DNA from: Bacteroidales bacterium
GTDB taxonomy: Bacteria > Bacteroidota > Bacteroidia > Bacteroidales > Bacteroidaceae
NCBI GenBank assembly: GCA_022772475.1
Contig: JALEZQ010000008.1
Span: 1 to 33,844 of the forward strand
Length of the DNA: 33,844 bases
Reading direction: 5' to 3'
This document shows positions 1-8,346 of this stretch, piece by piece. The position numbers and the translations under genes are program-made. The notes under the pieces are model-generated. The model was given only the letters and a program-made list of their open reading frames with translations, searched no databases and was not told the DNA's origin. Position 1 is the first letter of the stretch; every line of letters starts with the position of its first letter.

Positions 1-2
1 CC

Positions 3-503
3 GACACGGGCGGCTTCACCTACAATTCTGCCGACCCGGAAATCTATGAGATAATAGCCCTCCTCCTGACCAAGGGAATTGACAAAGACAAAATCTATCG
101 CAACGTCTTCCACGTCTTCTCCACCGACCGAATCCGTCTGACCGGATACGTGCTCTATGAAAAGTTGCAGTTCTTCGCCGGAAACAAAGCAGCCGTCTTC
201 ACACTGACGCGCGAAGAAATGAAACGCTTCCACTTCATCCGCGGTGACGCGGAAGGATTGGTGAACATGCCGCTGCAAGTGAAAGGCATGAAACTCAGCA
301 TTTCTCTGCGGGAAGACACGGAACGTGACGTGGTGAGGGTGTCGCTCCGCTCGGTCGATGATTTCCCCTGCAACCGCATGGCGGAAGAGTTCTTCAACGG
401 CGGAGGTCACCTCAACGCTTCGGGCGGCGAACTGCCCTTCCCGCTCGAAGAAGCCGTCCGTACCGCCGAGAAGGCCATCGAATGTTTTAAGGACAAACTC
501 TGA
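3..503 (+). CDS. DHH/DHHA1 phosphoesterase, NrnA-like (3' part only)
   Basis: This is the C-terminal part of a DHH-family phosphoesterase; the 5' end lies outside the window. Reading frame 3 is open from the first bases, with a DTGGF segment at the edge followed by a DHHA1 domain. The end carries the glycine-rich nucleotide-binding signature GGGHLNASGG, typical of bacterial NrnA proteins (oligoribonuclease / 3'-phosphoadenosine 5'-phosphate phosphatase). Members are cytosolic and degrade nanoRNA and pAp. The catalytic DHH motif itself is outside the window, so activity cannot be checked. A methyltransferase gene starts 20 bp downstream on the same strand, so the two may be cotranscribed. Family assignment is firm; substrate preference is inferred from the family. 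Confidence 0.85.
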   Translation, partial: DTGGFTYNSADPEIYEIIALLLTKGIDKDKIYRNVFHVFSTDRIRLTGYVLYEKLQFFAGNKAAVFTLTREEMKRFHFIRGDAEGLVNMPLQVKGMKLSISLREDTERDVVRVSLRSVDDFPCNRMAEEFFNGGGHLNASGGELPFPLEEAVRTAEKAIECFKDKL

Positions 504-523
504 AACGCTCAAGACCTCAGCCC

Positions 524-1324
524 ATGCCACACGACCACCCTGCGGCCGACCCCATGGGGCAAGCCATCCTGGATTACGCCACCGAAGGCAAGCATCATCA
601 TCCACTCGTCGTACACTCTCCCGATTTTGATGACGACGAAATCCCCGTTCCCTATCTCTTTCGCTCCCTCTCAGATATGCCTCGCCTTGAGCAGCAGGCC
701 CTCTCGCTGTGCCGAGGGCGCGTGCTCGATGTCGGCGCAGGTGCGGGTTGCCATTCTCTGGCCCTACAGACAGCCGGTAAGGAGGTCGTCTCGGTAGATA
801 TTTCCCCGTTGTCCACCCAAGCACGGCAGATGCGTGGTGTCAAGCAAGCCCTTGTGGCCGACATATTCTCCGATGAACTACCCGGTTCTTTCGACACCAT
901 CCTGCTTCTCATGAACGGCCTCGGCATCGCCGGAACGCTCCAGCGTCTTCCCCTGTTGCTCCGTCGTTGCCGTGCCCTGCTTTCACCGGGCGGCGTCGTG
1001 CTGGCAGACTCTACCAACCTCTGCTACCTCTATGATGACGATGAGCAGGCGTCACTCGCTGCAGATGCCCGTCGGGCGGCACAGACCGTTGTCAAGCAGC
1101 AGGCTCGACAACTCCAAAAGCCCTCTCCTCGCGCCTCCGATGTTCCTTATTATGGTCAGGTGACCTACAGCATGAGTTATGGCGCCCTCCATGGTCCTCT
1201 CTTCCCCTGGCTCTATGTCGATTACGAAAGTCTCCTGACAATCGCCGCATCCTGCGGATTCCGCGCAGAACGAATTGCCGACGGGCCCAACCACGCCTAT
1301 CTGGCAGCCTTGACCCTTGTCTGA
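524..1324 (+). CDS. class I SAM-dependent methyltransferase
   Basis: This encodes a 266-residue cytosolic protein with a Rossmann-type methyltransferase core. The SAM-binding motif I is visible at residues 67-75 (VLDVGAGAG), and an acidic strand end follows (VVSVDIS, about residues 88-94). A later segment (LLLMNGLGIAG) fits motif IV and LLSPGGVVLADS fits the motif VI region. The N-terminal 60 residues are rich in His and Asp and do not look like the core fold. The substrate cannot be read from the sequence. The gene follows the NrnA-like gene by 20 bp. The ATG at 524 is the only well-placed start after the upstream stop. Class assignment is confident, function unknown. Confidence 0.85.
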   Translation: MPHDHPAADPMGQAILDYATEGKHHHPLVVHSPDFDDDEIPVPYLFRSLSDMPRLEQQALSLCRGRVLDVGAGAGCHSLALQTAGKEVVSVDISPLSTQARQMRGVKQALVADIFSDELPGSFDTILLLMNGLGIAGTLQRLPLLLRRCRALLSPGGVVLADSTNLCYLYDDDEQASLAADARRAAQTVVKQQARQLQKPSPRASDVPYYGQVTYSMSYGALHGPLFPWLYVDYESLLTIAASCGFRAERIADGPNHAYLAALTLV

Positions 1325-1392
1325 AACGCCTCCTCCTCCTTCTTCTTACGTAGGAGATACTTCTATCCGCAAATACTAAACTTACTTTATCC

Positions 1393-1647
1393 ATGAAACA
1401 CTGCCTTTGTTCGCTCCTTGCCCTGTTGGTCTCCATACAGGTCACCGCTCAAGCGTGGAAACCACAAGCGTGGCCCGTGCTACGAACGTACGATCAAGAC
1501 CATCTCGGTCAGATAGCCCTGCCACTGGGCGGTATAGGCACCGGTACGGTGTCGCTTGGTGGGCGTGGCGAACTCCGCGATTGGGAAATCATGAATGTGC
1601 CGGCAAAGCACTTCTTGACTACGGACAAAAGGGGGACGACATACTGA
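1393..1647 (+). pseudogene. 5' remnant of a GH116 (glucosylceramidase/beta-glucosidase-type) gene
   Basis: The 84 codons start with a signal peptide (MKHCLCSLLALLVSIQVTAQA). They continue with the characteristic N-terminal motif of GH116/DUF608 enzymes, ALPLGGIGTGTVSLGGRG followed by ELRDWEIMN and PAKHF. Intact members are many hundreds of residues long and carry the catalytic domain far downstream, so this fragment cannot be an active glycosidase. The frame ends at a TGA lying inside the left arm of a strong terminator hairpin (1641-1660), as expected if a deletion joined the gene start to an unrelated terminator. A secreted short peptide could still be made. The family call rests on the motif; the deletion is inference. 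Confidence 0.75.
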
Positions 1648-1696
1648 CACTTATCTGACATTTGCTGATTGTCAGACAAGTGTCAGTATCTTTTTT
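1641..1696 (+). terminator. strong rho-independent terminator
   Basis: Two 20-nt arms (1641-1660 and 1670-1689) are complementary except at one position and enclose a 9-nt loop. They are followed by C and six T residues on the plus strand. The GH116 remnant stops inside the left arm. It probably ends transcription from the NrnA/methyltransferase/GH116-remnant side. Confidence 0.85.
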
Positions 1697-1779
1697 ACAG
1701 ACTGTTACGTCCGCACGCTACCATTGTATTCCGAGAACAGAGGGCTTTCCCTCAAACAACAAATCATCGGAATAGCACA

Positions 1780-2504
1780 ATGAAGAAAATCTGGTTTTTG
1801 GCTGCGGCGGCATTATGGCCGGCAGCCTTGTTGAATGCACAGACCGACGGACTGGCCAAGGACGTGCAGTTGCAGGAGGCCGTGGTAAAGGGCGCACGGG
1901 TGGTCAGCCGTCCGGATGGCATACTGATTTATCCGTCGGAAGAAATGAAGAACGCTGCCACGTCGGGGTACAACTTATTGAGAATGCTGCCGCTGCCCAA
2001 TGTCAAAGTGGATGACGTCAATGAGAGCATCGTGGCGCTCATTCCCTTGTCGGCGCCGTGCTGGTGCGTATCAACGGTGTGGTGGCTACGGCGGACGACC
2101 TCCGGTCGCTACGCCCCAAGGAGGTGGCGAAGGTCGAGTTTGTTGACCGTCCCGGCGTGCGATACGGGGAAGAGGTGGGCATCGTGATAAACATCGTCAC
2201 ACACCGTGTCACCGCAGGCTATGCAATGGGCGCAGATGCCACATCCGCACCAAAGGCAGACATGCTGAGGGGCAGCGCCTATGCAAAACTGAATAGAGAA
2301 AACAGCGAGTTCTCCATCAATTATTCCGGCGCTTATAGCCAGATGGACGGGATGCACACGGCTGAACGGACAGACTACCAGATGGGAGACATCGGCTTCA
2401 AGCTGACCTGGTCGCTGACCAAGGGCCGTCAGGTCAAAGGTATTGAGCGCGATGTTGAGGGGCTGAAGGACATGGAAACGGGCGTGACGAGGTCGGGAAA
2501 GTGA
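1780..2504 (+). pseudogene. decayed TonB-dependent receptor-like outer-membrane protein gene
   Basis: The gene starts with a signal peptide (MKKIWFLAAAALWPAALLNAQ), then a plug-like region (GARVVSRPDGILIYPSEEMKN; LLRMLPLPNVKVDDVNESIVAL). Near 2040 the frame shifts: the plug continues in another frame with VLVRINGVVATADDLRSL, then PKEVAKVEFVDRPGVRYGEEVGI. The protein then jumps quickly to what looks like a family C terminus (IGFKLTWSLTKGRQVKGIERD). Intact relatives are roughly 650-800 residues, while this locus codes for about 240. Both a frameshift and an in-frame loss of most of the beta-barrel are therefore indicated. The frameshift is seen directly; the internal deletion is inferred from family architecture. 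A functional receptor is very unlikely. Confidence 0.75.
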
Positions 2505-2583
2505 CCGTTCTAATGCCCCGTCGGGTGTACTATAAAGGATTATATTCGGCCAAAGTCTCTACGCTTTGCTTCTGCATTCGTAC

Positions 2584-2649
2584 TTGAAAAGTCTGCGGTT
2601 TTTGTCGGTTTAGCCGTTGAAAAGTTTGTGATTTTTGACATCATTTCCT
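2584..2649. repeat. degenerate 33-bp direct repeat
   Basis: Two neighbouring stretches beginning TTGAAAAGT (2584 and 2617) match at 19 of their first 23 positions. A weaker third echo follows around 2648-2668. They sit just upstream of the ATPase promoter. Biological meaning is unknown; chance similarity in AT-rich DNA is possible. Confidence 0.4.
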
Positions 2650-2656
2650 ATAAGTC

Positions 2657-2686
2657 TTTGATTTCAAAACGATTTTTGTATCTTTG
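2657..2686 (+). promoter_or_regulatory. Bacteroidetes-type promoter for the ATPase gene
   Basis: TTTG (2657-2660), an 18-nt spacer and TATCTTTG (2679-2686) fit the Bacteroidetes sigma-ABfr consensus TTTG/TAnnTTTG, with a spacer one nucleotide shorter than usual. Transcription would begin about 30 nt before the ATG at 2722. Confidence 0.6.
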
Positions 2687-2721
2687 CTCACGAAACCTAT
2701 TCAACCTAAAAGTCAATAGTT

Positions 2722-4080
2722 ATGTCTGAGAGAATTTTCAAACGTAAGATATACCGTAAACTCCTTGATTGGAAGGAACAAGACAATGGCAGTACGGCGC
2801 TTCTTATTGAGGGGGCGAGACGAGTTGGCAAATCAACGATTGTGGAACAGTTTGCGAAGAATGAATATGAGAGCTACCTCCTTATTGACTTCTCTATCGC
2901 AAGCAAAACGGTCAAAGATTTGTTCTTAGACATCTCCAATCTCGACATGCTGTTTACCAGCCTTCAAGTACATTGTGCCGTGAGTCTCGTTCCGGGCAAG
3001 TCATTGATTATCTTTGACGAGATACAGAAGTGGCCTTTGGCACGGCAGGCCATCAAACACCTTGTTAAGGACGGCCGCTATCATTACATAGAAACAGGTT
3101 CTTTGCTTGGCATAAAGATGAAGAAACGTCCCATGACAGACGGAACAAAAATTTTGATTCCAAGTGAGGAGCGAAGAATCACCATGTACCCGATGGACTA
3201 TGAAGAATTCCGTTGGGCATTGGGCGATACGGCGACAATGCCTCTTTTAAAGAATGTATTTGAGAAATGGATGCCTCTTGGCGATGCCATAAATCGGAAA
3301 CTTATGAAAGATTTCCGTCTATATGTTCTTGTAGGTGGTATGCCGCAAGCTGTGAACGCCTATCTTGACACGCAAGATTTGAGCAGGGTTGACCAGATAA
3401 AGAGAGATATCATCAATCTGTATGACGCCGATTTCTACGAGATGGAACCGTCGGGAAAAACCTCTATGCTGTTTCATGCTATTCCGGCCCAGTTGAATAC
3501 CAATGCCACACGCTACCACGTTTCAAGTGTAATAGAAGGAGGAAGGCCGGACAGACTGACTACGCCTCTTTCTATTCTGAGAGAGTCCATGACGACAAAT
3601 GTGGCCTATCATTCCAATGACCCGAGCGCCGGACTTGCCATGCACATTAACAAGGACTGCTTCAAACTCTTCTGCGGCGATACCGGACTGTTTGTTACGC
3701 TTGCTTTTTGGGATTCAGACTTCACAAGTAATGTTATTTATCAAAAGTTGCTTGTGGATAAACTTACGGCCGATTTGGGATATGTGTATGAGAATGTTGT
3801 TTCTCAGATGCTTGTCGCTGCTGGCAAGAAACTGTATTACCACACATGGCCGACGGAGAACGGAAGGCGAAAATATGAGGTTGACTTTCTGATACCTGAT
3901 GGAGGCAAGGTGAGCGTTATCGAGGTCAAGTCATCACAGTCGAAAGAGCATGCCTCTATTGACAACTTTGTAAAGAAGTATTCGTCACGCATACAGCAGT
4001 CGTATCTTATTCATGGTAAGGACATGCGCAAGGACGGCGCACTTAAGTGTCTTCCTTTCTATATGACTCCATTCTTGTAG
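2722..4080 (+). CDS. AAA-family ATPase with C-terminal DUF4143 domain
   Basis: This encodes a 452-residue protein of the AAA_14/DUF4143 group. Walker A is at residues 31-39 (GARRVGKST) and Walker B at about 94-101 (SLIIFDEIQ). A sensor-like segment follows (HYIETGSLLG). The C-terminal part contains a PD-(D/E)XK-like pattern, EVDFLIP near 386 and VIEVKSS near 399-405, as usual in DUF4143. Members are widespread, often horizontally moved, and their substrate is unsettled. Base composition is clearly lower in GC than in flanking genes, and the gene sits beside two decayed genes, consistent with acquisition at a rearranged locus. It has its own promoter and a terminator just downstream. Length is normal and the frame intact. 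Nuclease activity is inference only. Confidence 0.9.
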   Translation: MSERIFKRKIYRKLLDWKEQDNGSTALLIEGARRVGKSTIVEQFAKNEYESYLLIDFSIASKTVKDLFLDISNLDMLFTSLQVHCAVSLVPGKSLIIFDEIQKWPLARQAIKHLVKDGRYHYIETGSLLGIKMKKRPMTDGTKILIPSEERRITMYPMDYEEFRWALGDTATMPLLKNVFEKWMPLGDAINRKLMKDFRLYVLVGGMPQAVNAYLDTQDLSRVDQIKRDIINLYDADFYEMEPSGKTSMLFHAIPAQLNTNATRYHVSSVIEGGRPDRLTTPLSILRESMTTNVAYHSNDPSAGLAMHINKDCFKLFCGDTGLFVTLAFWDSDFTSNVIYQKLLVDKLTADLGYVYENVVSQMLVAAGKKLYYHTWPTENGRRKYEVDFLIPDGGKVSVIEVKSSQSKEHASIDNFVKKYSSRIQQSYLIHGKDMRKDGALKCLPFYMTPFL

Positions 4081-4204
4081 TAGTTCATTGTATTCTCAAT
4101 ACTGATAAAAATCGCGTGCATTGTCTTCTCTCTTCTAAACCTATTCTCGGATAAGCCGGTTTACAGCCACCTGAATGTCCATAATCCGTGTTTACACAAC
4201 AAAG

Positions 4205-4250
4205 GCCAAATAGGTGCCGCCTCCTGACGGCCGGCACCTATTTGGCTTTT
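4205..4250. terminator. bidirectional terminator between convergent genes
   Basis: A perfect 15-bp stem (4205-4219 with 4232-4246) encloses a 12-nt loop. TTTT follows on the plus strand and a short A run precedes it, so it can also serve the minus strand. It separates the ATPase gene (+) from the lipoprotein gene (-). Confidence 0.85.
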
Positions 4251-4309
4251 ATGCTATGCGTTCTGCGTGCAGACGGTGGAATGGCAACAGAAGGTATGGC
4301 GACGGCGGC

Positions 4310-4732
4310 TTAGTAGTCGCGGGTCTTGACCATGCGGATGGTGTAGGTCGAGCCGTACCAGTTGTCGTTGACGTAGATGCGGGCATAGCGGCCGTCCAGA
4401 CGGTCGATGGTGGCTGTCGCGTCGGTGCGGCCGTCGTAGTCGTAGTCGAACATGATGATGTCGTGGCCTACGTCCCAACGGGCTTCTTCATGAAGGTCGT
4501 AGCCGACGGCTTCAAACTGCCCGTCGTAATAGAATTGGAAATAGTCGTTGTAACGATAGGGGCAGGGGCCATAGCCCGGCGATACCTCTACGATGCGCCA
4601 TTCGCCGCAGAGAAACTCGCGCGTCAGCCAGTCGTCGTCATCGCAACTTGAGAAGGATATGGCGGCGAGCAGCAGGCAGAGCGCCAAGGGCCAGTTCTTC
4701 GGGCGGAGGAGGGAGGAATGTTTCTTTTGCAT
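4310..4732 (-). CDS. small lipoprotein of unknown function
   Basis: This encodes a 140-residue protein with a basic N terminus, a hydrophobic stretch (WPLALCLLLAAIS) and a lipobox-like SFSSC with the lipidated Cys near residue 30. DDDD follows, a run common after the Cys in surface-exposed Bacteroidetes lipoproteins. The mature part contains WRIVEV, a Tyr-rich block (GPCPYRYNDYFQFYYDGQFEAV) and FDYDYDGRTDATATI. This resembles small lipocalin-like lipoproteins in which a GEW...V segment begins a beta-barrel, but I cannot assign a named family. It lies downstream of the GH25 gene with a 90-nt gap, same strand. It has no catalytic motif I recognise. Expression as a protein is well supported by the signal sequence. 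Confidence 0.75.
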   Translation of the reverse strand: MQKKHSSLLRPKNWPLALCLLLAAISFSSCDDDDWLTREFLCGEWRIVEVSPGYGPCPYRYNDYFQFYYDGQFEAVGYDLHEEARWDVGHDIIMFDYDYDGRTDATATIDRLDGRYARIYVNDNWYGSTYTIRMVKTRDY

Positions 4733-4822
4733 GGATAGGGGAGATGTGATGGTGATTCAGAGAGAACAAGCGGGCGGGAGAGCATGGCGGCATTGGCGCG
4801 CTACAAAAGGAAATGGCTGCCG

Positions 4823-5689
4823 TCACTCTGCGATGAGCAGGCGCCGCAGGTCGTACATGGAGCCGTTGTAGCAGTTGAGGTCCACGTCGCCGCGGATGCC
4901 CGGCAGGCGGCCGCGGTCGGTGTGCTGCCAGAATTTCCAAGCGCCTTGGTACGTCAGACTGTCCACGTAGTAGTGGGCAATCCAGTAGGGGTAGGCATCG
5001 AATGCCTTGCTGCGCAGATACTGTGTGCGAAACTTGGCGTAGGTATAGAGGATGGGGCGGGTCTTATAGATGCCCTCCATGTAGCGCAGCCATGCCAGGA
5101 CGCTGTCCGACAGGGCGTCGTCGCTGAGGTCGCCCTTCTCCTCGACGTCGAGCACGGGCGGCAGGTCGCCGGCGGTCAGCGGCACGGTGCGGACGAAGTG
5201 GCGGGCCTGCGCGATAGCCGATACCTCCGGGCGGAAATAGTGATAGGCACCACAGACGAAGCCCGCGCGATGGGCGCCGCAGAAGTTGTCGCCAAACTGC
5301 TTGTCTGTGAGCGTCGTACCCTCCGTGGCTTTGATGAAGGCAAAGGCAATACGCTCGTCGCCGATGTTGGCCCGGGCCAGTTTTTCCCAGTCGATGGGGC
5401 CCTGATGGTGGCTGACGTCGATGCCGCGAATAGTGAAGCCCTGCGGTATGCGGCTGTCGCCGAAGTAGCCCAGCCAGCGGCGCGTTGTGGGCTCGATGAT
5501 GAAGTGGTAGGCCAGGAATACCGCCACACAAAACAGCACCAATGCTCCTGTCAGCCGCCATCGCGTATCGCGCTCCAGCAGATGCCAGAAAAACAGCCCC
5601 GCGCGGTTGCCACGGGGACGGATGTTGCTGTGTCGCTGTTTGCGTGCCACTATTCCGTTTCTTGGTTGTGTGTGCTTGTTAATGTTCAC
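4823..5689 (-). CDS. membrane-anchored GH25 muramidase (lysozyme)
   Basis: This encodes 288 residues. A basic cytosolic N terminus (1-45) precedes one membrane segment (about 46-65, GALVLFCVAVFLAYHFII), so the catalytic domain should face the periplasm. The GH25 domain begins at residue 88 with RGIDVSHHQG (catalytic-site Asp91). It continues with FIKATEG (118-124), the substrate-groove strand AYHYFRP, and PVLDVEE (178-184), which holds the conserved Asp and Glu. The end has the usual VDLNCYNG. GH25 enzymes cleave the MurNAc-GlcNAc bond of peptidoglycan. All expected catalytic residues are present. It precedes the small lipoprotein gene on the same strand. A role in cell-wall remodelling is inferred. 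Confidence 0.9.
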   Translation of the reverse strand: MNINKHTQPRNGIVARKQRHSNIRPRGNRAGLFFWHLLERDTRWRLTGALVLFCVAVFLAYHFIIEPTTRRWLGYFGDSRIPQGFTIRGIDVSHHQGPIDWEKLARANIGDERIAFAFIKATEGTTLTDKQFGDNFCGAHRAGFVCGAYHYFRPEVSAIAQARHFVRTVPLTAGDLPPVLDVEEKGDLSDDALSDSVLAWLRYMEGIYKTRPILYTYAKFRTQYLRSKAFDAYPYWIAHYYVDSLTYQGAWKFWQHTDRGRLPGIRGDVDLNCYNGSMYDLRRLLIAE

Positions 5690-5735
5690 TGACAGCGCCG
5701 GGCGCTGTGGGTTGCCGGCACAATCAGAAGGGAGT

Positions 5736-5800
5736 AGGGGTGTTTCCCGTCCTCACCACGAAGGCATGGCTGCTGACGTAGTGGAAAGGAAAACACCCCT
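5736..5800 (-). terminator. nested stem-loop between pfp and the GH25 gene
   Basis: The outer arms AGGGGTGTTT (5736-5745) and AAACACCCCT (5791-5800) pair perfectly. Inside them CACCACG and CGTAGTG can pair with one wobble. On the minus strand this lies after the pfp stop and before the GH25 start. No good T-tract follows, so it may be a weak terminator or an mRNA-processing or stabilising element. Confidence 0.45.
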
Positions 5801-5831
5801 GCTTAGTTTTTAATGTATAGGTCTGAAGGGT

Positions 5832-7472
5832 TTACTTGGCCTGCTCGAGGGCGAGCGTCATGGTGCAGCGGTCGCACACTTCGGCGGGACCCCAGTACTG
5901 GATGGGGCCGGGATAAACGAAGGCCGTCTGCTCAGCCCATGCTTCGCGGTGTGCGGCGAAGGTCTTGAAGGGAGCACCTTCGAGGTCAACGAGGGCCTTG
6001 CGGATCACGGGCTTCATCTTGCCGTGACGGCGCTCCATGTTCATCATCATGGTGATGGGCACACCGCCGGCAATCCATTCCTCGGCGGGAGCCGTCGTGT
6101 TCTTCACGATGGCCATGTAGCCCGTCTTGCCGTTGGCTACGAGTTCGGCAGCGCTTGTGCCGAGAGCGTAGCAGTAGTCGGCATCGTAGTTGGAGGGAGC
6201 GGCGCAGCGTCCTTCGTAGCCGAAGAAGTGGTGCTGTGCGGCAAACTTGCCAGCGAACTTGCCCTCCTGGGCCCATGTGGCGAGCTTCACGGCAACCATC
6301 TCCGAAAGGAGCTTCTCCGTCTCGATGAGCGATACCTGTACGTTGCCGTGGGGGTCGCGCTCCATGGTGAGCTGATGGGCCACACCTTCGGGCAGGCTTT
6401 CGTAGATGGCGGCATTCTCGGCGCTGAGTTTCGAGAGAATCCATGCGCGCTGTGCGGCACCTTCGTGCTCGGCGGCTTCTGCCGTAGCCAGCAGGTCGTT
6501 GAGCTCGGCGATGAGGTGCTTCATGGCGGGGATGAACTCGATTAGGCCTTCGGGGATGAGCACCGTACCGAAGTTGTTGCCGTTGGCGGCGCGCTTGGCC
6601 ACGATGTCGGAGATGTAGGTCACGATGTCGTCCAGCGTCATATTCTTGGCCTCAACCTCTTCGCTGACGATGCAGATGTTGGGCTGGCACTGCAGGGCGC
6701 ACTCCAGAGCGATGTGGCTGGCCGAACGACCCATCAGCTTGATGAAGTGCCAGTACTTGCGAGCCGAGTTGGCGTCGCGCTGGATGTTGCCGATGACTTC
6801 GGCGTAGGTCTTGCAAGCCGTGTCGAAGCCGAAGCTCGTCTCGATCTGGTCGTTCTTGAGGTCGCCGTCGATGGTCTTGGGACAGCCGATCACCTGTACG
6901 CCGTAGTTGTGTGCGGCATAGTATTCGGCCAGCACGCAGGCGTTGGTGTTGGAGTCGTCGCCGCCGATGATGACGATGGCGTTGATGCCCAGTTCGCGGA
7001 TGATGAGCAAACCTTTTTCAAACTGTTCCTTCTCTTCCAGTTTGGTACGGCCCGAGCCGATCATGTCGAAACCGCCCGTGTTGCGATACTCGTCCACGAT
7101 TTCGCTGGTGATTTCGATGTATTTATGGTCCACCAGACCGCCGGGGCCCATAAGGAAGCCGTAGAGACGGCTGGCAGGGTTGATGCGCTTGAGTTCGTCA
7201 AACAGACCGCAGATGACGTTGTGACCGCCGGGAGCCTGACCACCCGAGAGGATGACGCCCATGTTGATGGGCTCGGCCTTCTCCTTGCTGTCGCCGGGTA
7301 CGAACTCTACCAGGGGCATGCCGTATGTATTGGGGAAAAGGGCTTTGATTTCTTCTTGGTTGCCAACGCTCTGCGTGGGCTCGCCTTCTTTGATGCTGAC
7401 GCCGCCGCGCAGACCTTTGGGGAGTTTGGGACTGTAGGCGGAACGGCAGATTTGCAATGCGCTTTTTTCCAT
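5832..7472 (-). CDS. pfp: diphosphate--fructose-6-phosphate 1-phosphotransferase
   Basis: This encodes a 546-residue PPi-dependent phosphofructokinase of the long type. It reversibly converts fructose 6-phosphate plus PPi to fructose 1,6-bisphosphate plus Pi in cytosolic glycolysis/gluconeogenesis. GGQAPGGHN (77-85) binds the phosphoryl donor. GGDDS (170-174) carries the second Asp, and PKTIDGD (198-204) has the Lys, that distinguish PPi-users from ATP-users. [10 protein letters not shown] (about 248-257) belongs to the sugar-phosphate site. Length matches the long bacterial/plant-type subfamily. A near-consensus promoter lies at 7616-7647, giving a leader of about 135 nt. The gene is apparently monocistronic or loosely linked to the GH25 gene. 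Start at 7472 is the only sensible ATG. Confidence 0.95.
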   Translation of the reverse strand: MEKSALQICRSAYSPKLPKGLRGGVSIKEGEPTQSVGNQEEIKALFPNTYGMPLVEFVPGDSKEKAEPINMGVILSGGQAPGGHNVICGLFDELKRINPASRLYGFLMGPGGLVDHKYIEITSEIVDEYRNTGGFDMIGSGRTKLEEKEQFEKGLLIIRELGINAIVIIGGDDSNTNACVLAEYYAAHNYGVQVIGCPKTIDGDLKNDQIETSFGFDTACKTYAEVIGNIQRDANSARKYWHFIKLMGRSASHIALECALQCQPNICIVSEEVEAKNMTLDDIVTYISDIVAKRAANGNNFGTVLIPEGLIEFIPAMKHLIAELNDLLATAEAAEHEGAAQRAWILSKLSAENAAIYESLPEGVAHQLTMERDPHGNVQVSLIETEKLLSEMVAVKLATWAQEGKFAGKFAAQHHFFGYEGRCAAPSNYDADYCYALGTSAAELVANGKTGYMAIVKNTTAPAEEWIAGGVPITMMMNMERRHGKMKPVIRKALVDLEGAPFKTFAAHREAWAEQTAFVYPGPIQYWGPAEVCDRCTMTLALEQAK

Positions 7473-7615
7473 TTTGATTTTTCGGATATAGGGTTAAACG
7501 ATTATTGTTCAGACAGAAGCCGATGACGCTATGCGCACCGTCAATGTGGCGTGACGTCGAGTCGATGGCTGCAAAAGCCTTTGGCAGATGGCAGGGGGCT
7601 CGCCACATTATGCCG

Positions 7616-7647
7616 CAAAGTTAAGCATTTTGCAGGATTGTCGCAAA
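7616..7647 (-). promoter_or_regulatory. consensus Bacteroidetes promoter for pfp
   Basis: On the minus strand TTTG (7647-7644), a 20-nt spacer and TAACTTTG (7623-7616) match the Bacteroidetes consensus TTTG-N19-21-TAnnTTTG completely. Predicted start is about 7609, leaving a leader of about 135 nt before the pfp ATG. Confidence 0.8.
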
Positions 7648-7885
7648 CCTTTTGTGCAGTAAAGTATGCCATTTCTTCTACTTTACATCCATATCGTATC
7701 TAAGGCTCGCCTCTCTTCGGCAAGGATTTCGCCGTAGTGCCTTCAGTCGATATTGCACACCATGACGAGAATAGGTTGAAATGGGTAAATTATCTTGACA
7801 AAACGACCCGCTACTTCTGGAGAGCAAAAAGGCTTTGGAACCCCTTAGAATGACCTTCGGCGCCACAACTTGGGCGACCGATTTT

Positions 7886-7923
7886 ACTGTTTGGGCGACA
7901 GGAAAAACTGTCGCCCAAACAGT
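7886..7923. repeat. perfect 16-bp inverted repeat (GGGCGACAG hairpin)
   Basis: The arms 7886-7901 and 7908-7923 are perfectly complementary around a GAAAAA loop. The core GGGCGACAG/CTGTCGCCC recurs in the hairpin at 19841-19874. A partial extra copy, TTGGGCGAC, lies at 7870-7878. No T-tract follows on either strand, so this looks more like a mobile or repeated intergenic palindrome than a terminator. Confidence 0.8.
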
Positions 7924-8280
7924 TTCTCCCCAAAGCCACCCCGTTGAGGGGTATGATGAGGTTGTTTTTCGGGTAAAAGAAGTAGAAATTTCTAATAAGT
8001 TAACAAATGATACGGAGAATAGGCCGCAAAAGTGTGATATATTGACAAAATCAATCGTCTCGTGGTTGCGAAATTTTCGAGCAGGAAATTTGATTTGGGT
8101 TTCGCCGGCCTTTTTGCCCTGTTTTCAGAGGCCGTTTCGGCATTGCACACTCCGCATTGAAAGGCACGGTTAGAAGGATATTGTCACCTCATAACAGCCG
8201 GTTGCTTATGGGTAAATAATTGTGGACTACCGGTGAGTAAAGCCATAAAGTGGGTATGGGTAGTTTGCCATCTTGACATG

Positions 8281-8346
8281 CCTTTGCCGGGTGGCTTTGG
8301 AAAGTACAGCTGGCCTTTGCCGGGTGGCTTTGGAAAGTACAGCTGG
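8281..8346. repeat. exact tandem duplication, 2 x 33 bp
   Basis: Two identical adjacent 33-bp copies (8281-8313 and 8314-8346) each begin CCTTTGCCGGGTGGCTTTGG. They lie about 140-200 bp upstream of the likely recQ start. Perfect identity points to a recent duplication or slippage event. Confidence 0.95.

Noticed and set aside
4784..5692. 302-codon plus-strand frame opposite the GH25 gene
   Set aside because: It is the antisense shadow of a lysozyme with all catalytic motifs intact.
7835..8173. 112-codon open frame on the plus strand between pfp and recQ
   Set aside because: It crosses a perfect palindrome, has no recognisable domain or start signal, and its composition matches the non-coding surroundings.
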